A stretch of 64,000 bases of DNA from Spisula solida (taxonomy: Eukaryota > Mollusca > Bivalvia > Venerida > Mactridae). The stretch covers positions 58,634,096 to 58,698,095 of the forward strand of contig OX365944.1 in assembly GCA_947247005.1 (NCBI GenBank), in the 5' to 3' direction. This document shows positions 1-12,100 of this stretch, piece by piece (within the stretch, counting starts at the first letter, position 1; every line of letters starts with the position of its first letter). The notes beneath the pieces were generated by a model, which was not told where the DNA came from, did no database searches, and saw only the letters and a list, made by a program, of their open reading frames with translations. The position numbers were made by a program, and so were the translations under genes.

Positions 1-984
1 TGTAAAGATTATGGTGTGAACTCTACCAGCTTATGCATTGTTCTGAAAGGGTTACAGAACTCTTGTGTTTATAATTTGACCTTAGGTGCCATTGGAGCAA
101 TCTTGGTGGTCAACTTCCAAAATACTCCATGCAGAGTATCAAAGTTGTAGTCTAATCTATTATCCCCAGTGACCTAGTAATACAATTAACAGGAACCATT
201 TGAGTAGGCCACCTGATAGATGTAATCTGGAATTCACAAGATTGAGTGTTTTCTCTAATTTACATGAGGTACATATAATATTTACTGTAATCCACTGCTA
301 TAATGCGCCCAGGATAATGTGATGTTTACATGAATCAGTTTGGTCAGCTGTTGCACAATTGGTTTTACAAATTACTTAAGTAAACAGATATGGTAAGTTT
401 TGTACTAAAACATCACCGATAAATTGTGCACATATTAGTCCTCCTTTGTGGAATTAACAAAATTTTCCCGCCTTTCTCATTAGCGTGGGCGTACTGTAAT
501 GCTATTGTCACTTTAATAAACACAGCCCATATATGAATATTTTTTGTACAACAGACAACATGGATTAGTGTAGAAAAACCAAATTGTCTTAAATTCCAGA
601 GTAAATCTGTTCCTGTTTGGTTGAATTCTATCCAGTTCTTTTGTAAAGTCATTTAAAGACATTATTGACAATAGGGGGAACGATCGGCAACTCCTGCAAA
701 AATCATCAGACCTAAAATACTTGACAATATGCATAACTGGGCTTGGTACCAAGAATTCATGTGAAGTTTCATTGAAATCCGACCAATGGTTATGGGAAAT
801 AAGCGCAGACAAATATAGCAACACATATTCTACATAGAATCAATACGATATAATTATGTGGGAGGCATAATTAGCTCTGCTTGGATTTCGTTATTCATTT
901 TGCAGCTGTTGTATTGATTTACTTTCACAGCCAATACAATTACTTAATTATCTATTCCCGAGTGTCCTTCATGGTTCAGATTAT
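1..984. other. No gene seen (flank beyond the SAM synthetase 3' end)
   Basis: AT-rich sequence. A fragment of the CATTGAAATCCGACCAATGG interspersed repeat lies at about 690-815. The short frames here are not supported. Confidence 0.5.
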
Positions 985-1225
985 TCAAAACTATAGCACA
1001 GAGAAGTTGACCTGATCCTGATTTTATGCATAAATTTATGACAAGGTTCTTGCATTGAATTTGTCAATTTCCGTGAGAAAATCGTGCAATATCGGTCCTT
1101 TAGAAGTGTCTTTGTGATGCTCTCCGCTTATGAAAACATACAATGGGGATTATAAATACAGAAATATATCAGCTGTTAAATTTTGCTGTTAGAAGGTTGA
1201 GTCACGTCAAGTTCTTTGTACTATA
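985..1225 (+). repeat. Interspersed repeat, CTCCGCTTATGAAAACATACA family, copy a
   Basis: Shares the order TTGACCTGATCCTGA, ACAAGGTTCTTGCATTGAAT, GCAATATCGGTCCTTTAGA, CTCCGCTTATGAAAACATAC and CAGCTGTTAAATT with other copies in this window. Non-coding. Confidence 0.7.
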
Positions 1226-2998
1226 CAATGTACTATCATGTTGTATTCTAGTACAGTCAAAAATAAGAACAACAGTTCCCAATTTATACATATTTATTAA
1301 TCATTGATATTTGATCCCACATATAAATGGAACAGGGATTTCTCATATATTTTCTTACAACAAATATAATAAAACAATTTCTTGGCAATCACCACACATG
1401 ACATAAGCAAAGATGAACTCTACAGGATTAAAGTTTCACCAGGAGGTCATAGATATACTATCTAAGAATGTTTATGTGATGGTACCTATCACATAGCAGG
1501 AATTGTCTCCTAATAAGGAATATATGGCTTTCTTCACAATCACACAAAGACTTGGATAGCATAGCTACATATAACGCACGACTAGATTCCATTTACTCTA
1601 CAGAATGACTTTAGTGTATCAATACAGATAATGTAAAATCCTCGACCAACCACGAAGTAACCGCAACAAATGTTTACCCTTAAGTTTGCCTTAATAGGTA
1701 TTGCATGACAAAATGAATATTGCAACATTTGTTGAACTTTTTATGTGTAGAAATTAATGATATTTCATGAAAGTAACAGACATCCAACATCCAAGTATTA
1801 CAAAAGAAACCAATTACAAACAGTTAACACATGATTTAAAGTTTACAATAGGCAAGTTTATCAAGCTATTCATTTTCACTCACACAGTATACTGAAAGTC
1901 TGCATTACAATGAACCGTGCTAAAACACAATATATACATGAATCTATTAAATTATCAACAATTTCATATCAATCGGTCAAAGTTATATCTTTAATTAAAA
2001 CACTGTTCAATCATCTTGTATAAAGGGGGTAAAATGGTAAAATGTAAAATACAATATTGAACATGATGCTGGATTCAACTTTAACACAAGCAAACATTCA
2101 CCGCTACATAGACAACTATAGTGAGGTTGCTACGTTTATATATGGGTGCAATGTTTATATTATTTATCTCTAAATATTACATGGTTGCTTTCTACACTAT
2201 GTGTGGACATAAATAGTGGTATACATGACAAAATAATGAATGCAACTCCTGATTGAATAAAAAAAACAATCCACTAAAAATAAGGAGATAAAAGAACTGA
2301 GGATGTTAGCTGAGCACATGTGGAGCACAGACCCGAGTGTTTATAAATAGTGCTCTTTTCCAATAAATTTCTATAAACACAAGACAAATGCGCATTTTAA
2401 ATATACAGCACATTTGCACTAGCTAAAGGGCACAACCAAACCGAGGTCAGATACGATACGTAATTAGAAAACATGTTAAATATGTCAACCAAGAACCATT
2501 TCAGCACAAGAAAACTATAATACAATAAATTAAAGTATATGTTATGAGATTCGTGAGCTGAAATGGTGAATATGTGAAACAATTTAAACATGAACAGGCA
2601 GCCCTGCGTCAAGTCAGGGTGCTGAAAACATTGATGAGTGAATGCTTTGAAATAACAGCCTTACAGCCGATGTATATAAATGGTATCGCATCCGGTGTCG
2701 GTCTATCCCTCTAACTACTGTGGTCTGTCGATGTTACCTCCAGCGCCTATACGAGGCACCCCAGAGTCGCAGTATAATCGGGCTCTGGGGGAAACGCAAG
2801 GCATTACTTATGTACTAATCATACAAAATTTCAACATGGAAAAAAATGTAACAAAAAAGATATGTAAGCATTGCGAGTGAAAAGTATAGAACATTTAAAA
2901 ACAAAGTTTGTAACAAATAAACTGGTCATGACAATATAGTTTATACTGCACCACAAAGAACAACACAAAGTCACATGATTTAAAACTCATAGTCCATT
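1226..2998 (-). other. Probable 3' untranslated region of the SAM synthetase gene
   Basis: AT-rich sequence without a convincing reading frame follows the stop codon. A minus-strand AATAAA occurs at 1298-1293 just before an unrelated interspersed repeat, so the transcript could end near 1270. The length is inferred; transcript data are needed to fix it. Confidence 0.35.
1293..1298 (-). terminator. Candidate polyadenylation signal AATAAA for SAM synthetase
   Basis: An exact AATAAA on the minus strand, about 1.7 kb past the stop codon and about 70 bp before an interspersed repeat copy. Other AT-rich near matches exist in the interval, so the choice is uncertain. Confidence 0.28.
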
Positions 2999-3101
2999 TT
3001 AGAAATTTAACTTCTTAGGCTGTTCCCATGTGAATTCTGGGCGTCCAAAATGTCCGTAACAAGCTGTTTTTTGGTATATTGGGTTCTTCAAGTTCAAATC
3101 T
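2999..3101 (-). CDS. MAT2A: SAM synthetase exon 8 (stop codon)
   Basis: Encodes the last base of Lys378 and residues 379-411, ending [20 protein letters not shown] then LNF and TAA at 3001-2999. YGHFGR and the PKK tail are family signatures. Confidence 0.95.
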
Positions 3102-6100
3102 CTGCAAGAGAAACATCACCCATTCATGTAACAAGCAATAAAAAACATAGAATGATGAACTGATAGCCACTGTTCATCATGTATGCATTTTGTATTACAA
3201 GAGTTTCTATGCCAACAAATCAGTATAAATGTTAAAATAATAAACAAGGAACTAGACACAATGCACATGAGGTGAATACTTTAAGAAACTATACTCAATT
3301 CGCTGGGTGTGGCAATACATTTTCTTAATTTATTGAGACAGGACAGACTAATACTTCAAGGTAATCACAGAGAAGTATCATTTACAGCATCTGGAGACAA
3401 AATAATACAAAGTTCAACAGGTGTACTTTGAACACTATTTTTTTGTTACTAAGGTCATCACAATTCAAAAGTAAGTAAATAATCTTGAATTCAAGTCTTT
3501 CACATTAAAACTTCAAAGCATAGTTATTGTGGTAATGTTGGTATTAAAACAAAGGAGGACAAGATACTTACTTCACAATTCTGCCAGGTCGAAGATCAAA
3601 ATTGTTTCGAACTATCTTAAGTAATTCCTGTTCAGATTTGGCTGATGTTCCATAACTTAGTACAGTGATCGACAATGGCTGTGCAACACCAATAGCATAG
3701 GATAGCTGCAAGAATATCAATCATTTATATTAATACATTGGGTCATACCCTGACTGGTTAAACAATCTAACAATTCTATGATTCATTTAGTCTCAGAATT
3801 TCTACTATTTCATCCAAAATAACCATAACAGTAAATGTAATATCAAAATACTACCTAAATTAATTTAATACAATGACAAGTCCGGTATACATTATGAGAT
3901 AAGCCTAATTTAAAGCCCCATTATCTCTCCCAAACCTTTTCCCAATCATCCATTAAATCTAAGGATTAGAATGACCAGTAATGACAGAATGTTACTATAT
4001 CTGTCGAAATAGTATGCCAAAAATCACATTTAAGTAATATGTATGGAAGACGAAATACTAATTTTGCAACAGTTGCTTCCCTTTGACAATAAATTGTGCA
4101 TTTATTGTTTACAATTTGCGATTTTGTTTACTGGAGGCTGTTTTCTACTTCCACCTTGGACTCAACTAAAGTGCTCAAAAGTCATCATTCTGCAAATAGG
4201 TTACCAAGTTATTGCTTTTTGAAAATAGCCATTAAGGCTTAATGGGGCTTTAACATTCTGAACTTCATGAAGACAAGAAGTAAGATTTCAAGGAGAAAGA
4301 ATTCTCACAGAAAATAACCTTTAGAGGGCTTAACAAAGGTATCTAGTTATAAAGGACATTATTTTTACAATTCTAAGCACAGAGTGTCTAATAATAATAC
4401 CTGAACGAGCACACGTCGACAGAGACCAGCTTTGACTAGAGATTTAGCAACCCATCTTGATGCGTAAGCGGCTGATCTGTCAACTTTAGAGAAATCTTTT
4501 CCTGAAAAAGCTCCACCACCATGAGCACCCCACCCACCGTATGTATCGACAATGATCTTTCTTCCTGTCAAACCAGCATCACCCTGGAAACAACAAATGG
4601 AGTAGTGAGAATACATATGTCATTCTAGAATAGTGAAAATTTATTTTTTATAAAAATTATTAGGGAACGAAATTAACCATAAAAAATTCCCTTCTTCAGT
4701 ACAAATTTGGTATACAAGTAATGTATGCTTCTGGTGAAATCAGCATAAGTGAATTACATTATAAAACTGGTAGCAGGACTGCCAAATTCATGTTGAACAT
4801 ATGCAACTGTTGAGTAGTAAGGAAAATGTCATGTCACTGAGAACATTACCCAAGAACAATACAGAGAAACAACTGATCATGATAGAAAATAACTTACAAG
4901 TAGTATTTATTGCATAACTAACGGAGACTTTATTTTATTAGTAACAGGTGCATACTAGTGTGTACTGATTTTAACGCATACTAGTACATGTAGTTGGAAC
5001 CCATCATATGTGTGGTCCTTATTATGGCTAGACAAGGGTTTATATAAACCAGTATAAACAAGCCAGGTAACAGATTTCTACACAGACTGTAGACCAATGT
5101 TTACATTATGTATAATCTATACAGGATTCACAGTCTTATCAACCCAAGTATTTAGGTCAACTTTGAGTGAATAAATCATGGTCACTCGTAGTTACATAAG
5201 AATACACTAATTTCACTTTATATACAAATCTATTGAGACAGACATCTATCAGATAGGTTTGTTTGACAATTCAGTTTATAAGTCTATCTTATGACCTTTG
5301 TCCAAATATTGAAGTATTTAAGGGTTGTAGGAAGTTCAGTGTTCTAGATTTTACATGCAACTATTATAAACACCTGTATTATACCAACATGTGACAAACA
5401 CAAACTGCATGCTACAAGCTTAAGCTACCTGTACAGTATAACCTCCGTAGAGCGACATCCGGCGGAGGCAGAAAAAACTGTCGCTCTGTAGAGGTCGACT
5501 TTTTCAGAATGTCGTTCATAGACTTTCGAGTGTACATAATCCCGGTAATCTTTTTGCGTTTTGCGACATAATTCTGACGATTATTTAATTAATAAGATCG
5601 ATGATTAGATACAAAAATGCGTACATTTCACGGGTCTAGTAACTCTCAACATTATAAACCGAATCCATATTATTTTACGCACATGCCGTATTCAATTGAA
5701 TTGCTTACCTTCAAAGTGTTAAAATCTCTATTACGTCATATCGCTCACTACACAATTTGCACACGTGATCGGTAATTGGTTTACCTCGACTCGCGTGTAA
5801 CTTGGTCAGTGCATATGCTGAAATTGACAGTTTTAGACGACGTGATTGACCATTAACGCGTATTGATTTTTCATTTACAATTATTAATTACGACTTTGAT
5901 TTTAAAAAAATCGAGTTCTATGCATATCATCATGTACGGTGTTACTGTGTCATATTGTCTAACTGATCACAAAGACAGTCGCTAATTTACTTGCGCCCGT
6001 GGCTACCTGATGAGCGATAATTATTATAATCCACGAAGGTGCGAAAAATAGAAAACAACATCGTATGGAGTTATGTAAACACGTATGAATATGCCGTTGT

Positions 6101-9100
6101 CGCTTCTCAGAGGTAAACCATACAAAAGGTATACAATTTTAACGGCCGTTTGCCGCTCTGCGGAGGTGTCGTTCTACGGAGGTTAAAATAAGAGTGAAAA
6201 CGAACGGGGGGAAATAAAAGTGCCGCTCCTCGGAGGTTGTCGCTTCTCAGAGGTTCCGTTTCAGGAGGTTAAACTGTATTATCTAATATGTGAACCATTA
6301 TGATAGGTTGAAGTATATGTAACATTATCACTTCTTCAGACACATTGTCAAAAGGATGCTGCTAGTATTGGTTTATATACATTGTTGTTCTGATGAACAT
6401 ATTAACAGCAGGGTTTTCATTACAAATATTGATAACATATATGCAGGAAAAAACAAAGGCCATGACCCTTTCTATGGTATTGTTAATAAAAAAATTTCAA
6501 AGAGTACAATCAATCAAAACAAATTTTAAACAATGTTTTCGAATACTTATAACCCTGAATCAACATTTCATTATGTTGTGCTGTCAACTTCTGTGCCTTT
6601 GTACTCTAAACCCAACACTGATAAAATTAAAACTACAGTCTATTCATGTTTACACCTATCTATTGACACTGCATCATTATTTGAAACAGACTAAATATAT
6701 CATGGCCATAACTAAGCTCATACACGGCACAGATTGTAGTGTGTACAATCTATAGTACAAGGTAATGTAAACTACATTATCCCGATGAGAGATGGAGATA
6801 GAAATAAAATGTGTGAACAAGTGAGATAGATGTCCTTGGACAGATATCCTCGTAAGTATTGTACAGTGGTCATCCAAAGAAAACTGTGTTGACTCAAAAT
6901 TTGAGTCTAGATAGTGAACTATTTGTTGACCCATTAAGAGTCTAGTTTGTGAACTATTCTATCATTACAGAAATCAGGACATCTTCAACTTCACCTCACA
7001 TCTGTCAGCTTTCGTGACTGACCTAAAACTGTCCGAACCTAGATACTGACTTTTGCAAGGATAACAAATTATACAATTATAAAATCTACTAGTACCTATA
7101 TACTGACTTGCCCAAATGGTACACTTATAATTGCCTGATATCGAAGGTTCAAACACCTGGTGGAGGTCAATGAAAACAGGGTTAAGGTTTGCAAATGATT
7201 GACAAATTAATATTGAGCAGACAACAAAAGCAGTCTCATCCCATTTTGGATGATAATCATGCTGAGCATAGCCTTTATTTGCCAGTCAGCTTTCAGCTGA
7301 AATATGGCAGGCATATGAACGCCTCCACACATATTTGAACCAGGGTCGCCAGAATAGACGGCAAGCGCGCTAACCATTGAGCTACGGAGGCACACATACA
7401 CTAACTTATAATGAAACAAGAACATAAATCATCCAATCTTACCTGTGGTCCACCAATTATGAAGATTCCAGATGGCTGCATATGATATATTGTTTGATCA
7501 TCAATATATTTTTTAGGAATAACAACTTTGACAACTTTTTCCATAAGTTCTTTTCTCAACTTCTCCATAGTAATATCTTCTGAGTGTTGTAGTGAAATAA
7601 CGACTGTGTGAACACGGATTGGAACGCAAGCACCATCTTCATATTTGTATTCAATTGTAACCTGAATGTGTAAACACAGCAATACATGGTTACAGAGAAC
7701 AGCAAATTGTGACAATTTAATATGGCTCAACATGCGCGGATCAAAGGAAACGTCAACATAGCAAAGAGAATACCCCTTCCCTACCACCCCTCCACACATA
7801 TCCAGAAAAACGTCAACATAGCCAAGGCAGTACCCCCCACCCCTACTACCCATATTCATAAATCCCAGAAAAACGTCGGGATGGAAGACACAAGGGCATA
7901 CATTGGATGAAGGTAGAATAGGAAATTATGGTGTATTGGATAGCATTTATCAACGACTGCATGGAAACAGAGTTTTAAGATTTATATATGAACAATTTTC
8001 AATAGAAACAGTTCATATTTTGATCTAGTTAAGGTATAGATAAATGATAGGAGTTCCTAAATAATGTGACATACCTGTGTTTTTGAGTCTGGTCTTGCCC
8101 ATGCTAGATCTCCGGAACGTCTTAATTGTGCAATTTTAGCATTTAATTGATGAGATAGAACAACTGTTAGTGGCATACATTCTTCAGTTTCATCTGTAGC
8201 ATAACCAAACATCAAACCCTGAATTATAAACATATAAATACAATATCTAGCACCATTTTAACATGTATTTGGTAATATACCTGATATATGGTACTGAGTG
8301 TTATTGTGGAATTATATCAGTTGTTGAAAGATAGTTTCTAGACAATGTCTTAATTGGCTGTCAAGTGCTCGGCCAAAGCTAATCTACATACACTCCAGAT
8401 GGGCGGGACCGTCAAAACAATCGTCTCAGAGCATTTCCACATTTAAGTAGAACATATTATAATATTAAGGTAAAGTGCCATTATGAATATCATTGGGTGA
8501 GGCACAGAAGACAGGTACAAGTAGAGAGAGAGAGAGAGAGAGATCATTGCAGCCATATGAGTTATGACCCAACGGGGACAAAGAGGAATAAGTATTTAAA
8601 GCAAGTAACAAGTGCCACTCATCTGACAATTGTAATAGTTTGTACTGCATAAGAAGACCATGTAAGTGGGATGTCAATGTATACTGTATGATGTAATGGT
8701 AGAGCTTTCTCACCTGATCTCCCGCACCGATATCATCTTCATCTCTGTCCACATGTACACCCATAGCAATATCGGGACTTTGTTCTTCTAATGCAATCAA
8801 TACATTACATGTCTTGTGATCAAATCCTGTACAATAAATAACAATAGTGAGCACCTATACATAGAGTAAGACATTGGGAATTGATTACCTCCCTTGAATG
8901 AAGAGCCAAGCATTAAAATAGAAAGTGGATTTCGTAGAGAAATACTCAGTAACTAAGTTTTTACACATTAAATCAGACCTGTAACTTATCTTGGACAGAA
9001 AATAAAGAGTGAAAAACAAGTTTGTCCTTCCATGCAAGTAACCTATTTTTGCTAGATTATCTTGACAAATGTTTACATTCTATTTTAAAAAGGGCAATAA

Positions 9101-12100
9101 AACATGTTAAAACAGGAGCAAAAATATAGATACAAAAATATTCGGTCATGTACCTGAAAGTTAACCAGTTTCATCCAGTTTAGAATGACACAAATCACGA
9201 CCCTTATCATGTACCAGGTAAATTGAGGCACGTTTATTGACCAGAAATTTGAGCCAAATAAAAACGGTCAGGGTCACATTATGTCAGTTATCTTCTGTTT
9301 ACATTGAAGACTATTTTGAGCTAAAATGACCTGATTTACAAAAACATGGGAGTACTTTAAACTATACATACGTAAATTAATTAGCAGTATAATCTAACAT
9401 TTTCTGATTGTATGGCTTTTATGTAAGTTTGTTTAATCAAGCACATTGTCCTATATTATTGTCCAAAGTATTCAAGGCAAACTGACACATATCAACTCAA
9501 AAATGGCAAAGTGCAATTAACAAGTGTTTACAAAGGTAAATTAATCAAGTACCAACCTTTGCTTGAATCATCATAGCCGATCTGTTTAATGGTATTTCTG
9601 ATAACACTTTGATAATCAACTTTAGTTTTTGATGAAATTTCTCCACAGCAAAGGATCATTCCTGTTTTAGCAACAGTTTCACAGGCGACTTTAGCATCCG
9701 GATCACCCTTCAGGTGAGCATCGAGTATAGCATCGCTAACCTGATCACAGATCTTGTCTGAAAGTACAAACAACAACACTCAATAATAACACTCATCAAA
9801 CCAACACTCAATAATAACACCCATCAAACCAACACCCAATAATACCACTCAACAATTACACTCATCACTCTTAAACACTTGTTTCTCTGGAGCACACAGC
9901 TCAATTATATCATACCCAGCATTATACCATACCCCCAGCATTATATCATACCCCCAGCATTATATCATACCCAGCATTATACCATACCCAGCATTATATC
10001 ATACCCAGCATTATACCACACCCAGCATTATATCATACCCAGCATTATACCATACCCAGCATTATATCATACCCAGCATTATACCATACCCAGCATTATA
10101 TCATACCCAGCATTATATCATACTTTCCCTAGCCTACAATAACCATACTACATTATGAAAACTCACTGACTCTACTGCACTAGTTTAACATCCACAAATA
10201 ATAGATATACTGCTATTCTATATGCTAGTAATACCTGCATCTCAAATTAATGAGGCATACTATATGTAAGCATGATAACATAACACTAGATTGCTACAAT
10301 GAGTTACACTGCTCAAATAAAGTGCTGCAATACAATGGCATTGAATGCAATCAGTAAACAATCAATTATTCATAAAATACTTGGGTAGAAAGTATGGGAA
10401 AAAACTGGTATATAAACATTTTATTAATTAACTTTTGGGGAGATAAAATCTGTGTATGACAGATACTGATTAATTGCAGCCTGTCAGAAGTAATTGTATA
10501 TACCAAACAGTACTATGATCAAACACATCCATGTGTCATACAGTCTCAGTCAAATGATAAAAACAGACAATAAAATAAGACTACATGCAATAAACATGCC
10601 CTGGTGGAAGCCTTGTCCATAATAAATAAAGGCTATGCTCGGCATAATAAATAGCTAAGTCAATTAGGCGACAAAATACTATTGAAATGTTGGATGGTGT
10701 TAAATGTTGTTGGCAATGCAAAGTTTGAAAGCAATGCCTTCATGGACTTGGAAAATGTTTGAGCTTCAAAAACTTTTGAGTTTTGGTTAACATTTTCAAT
10801 GGGACAAACAGACAGGACAATCACTTTATGGCTCCTGCATCAGTAAGCCGGGGCATAACAAGAAATAGGAAAATCCACATGACCAGTAGCTGAATTTCTG
10901 AATGGAAGGCATTGCCTCAGGGTAAGCTAACATTTTTGCTTCTTAGGTACTGAAGGATTTTGATAAAATATTAATAAGCACATTCATCTATCAATGAAAA
11001 TGTTTTGATTTTATACAAATATTATTAACTTTTTGAAAACAATTATTTGGTTGGGTGGGTGGGCATCAAAAATTGCAAAAACTTGGATTTACTCTCTCAA
11101 AAGAATGCATGGCTCCTAATTTACCAACCATTTCCCCTCCTAACCCACAGATTGGTAGATGTATAATTTACAATGAGCATTCAAATACATGTACCCAGAA
11201 ACAGTATGTTTGTGGCAATTGAATAGATGTACTCGGGCGTTCCACTAGCTTCTGAATTTCAAGGGTCATTTTGATATTTTTTACCATTCTACAGGGGTCC
11301 CATTATTCCGGATTAATCAATAGAAAGAATGAACTTTAAGTTATTTGATAAAAAAATACCAAGTATTGACTGAGTTATGGTCATTTGAAATAGTATACGC
11401 TAAATTTTGACAATAGAACTATGTTTGAACCTGAGTTTTGGTGTAGATATGTATGCTAATGGCATTCGAAACAGCCTTGCGTCTTATATTCAGGATTGGG
11501 CATTATGCCTCAGTAGAACCCCTGATTCTATCATTTTATAGGCAAAACACCCATGATTGAAAGAAAAAAATACACTTCATGGAAATTTCAGGGGAGCAAA
11601 CCTTTACTCCCAGGTCAAATGGACCCCTGATGTATCAAAACATTACCTTTAACCAGTTCACAGAGTAGCAATGTTCACCAGTGTGAGACATTTAACTTTC
11701 TGACCACTGTAGCCTTACTTAAATCATTGTGTCAGATTAGAAGAATTGACTGTTGTATCCCAAAAATATGACAGCCCAAAATAATTGACCATCAGGCCAA
11801 AGTGCACAGTTTATGTTGCACGCTATTTTCTATCACAAATTATATTCAGCCTTTCACTATTTACCAGCTATTTACACAGTTTCAATGTCTAAAGGCAACA
11901 ATGTTTACACAATTTTAGTCTTATTTTTTGACATCAATGTTTTTCCTGACTTGCAGGTTGAAAGAGATTTCTTTGCCAACAGCATTTCTGCTCTGAATTA
12001 TTAATATCCCATTTATCATTTGAGACTGGGGGAAATCACTTGTCTGTCTACATGTAGGTGAGAATGACAATGAATAAAAATAGCTCATCCTACATACAAA

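Larger units (their letters stand above)
4584..7442 (-). other. SAM synthetase intron 5
   Basis: 2.9 kb. Contains the 843-bp pogo-like element and a SINE next to the exon 5 donor. The remainder is unremarkable AT-rich DNA. Confidence 0.7.
7662..9556 (-). other. SAM synthetase introns 2-4
   Basis: Introns 7662-8074, 8219-8713 and 8827-9556. They hold a diverged C-rich duplication (AAAAACGTCAACATAGC, 7745-7890) and a short GA run at 8529-8541. Nothing else seen. Confidence 0.65.

Noticed and set aside
6393..6755. 120-residue plus-strand frame
   Set aside because: Lies in a SAM synthetase intron, has no domain, and is AT-driven. No splice or repeat support.
7401..7859. Single 152-residue minus-strand gene
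   Set aside because: Its central 73 codons are SAM synthetase exon 5; the ends are intron sequence past clear splice sites.
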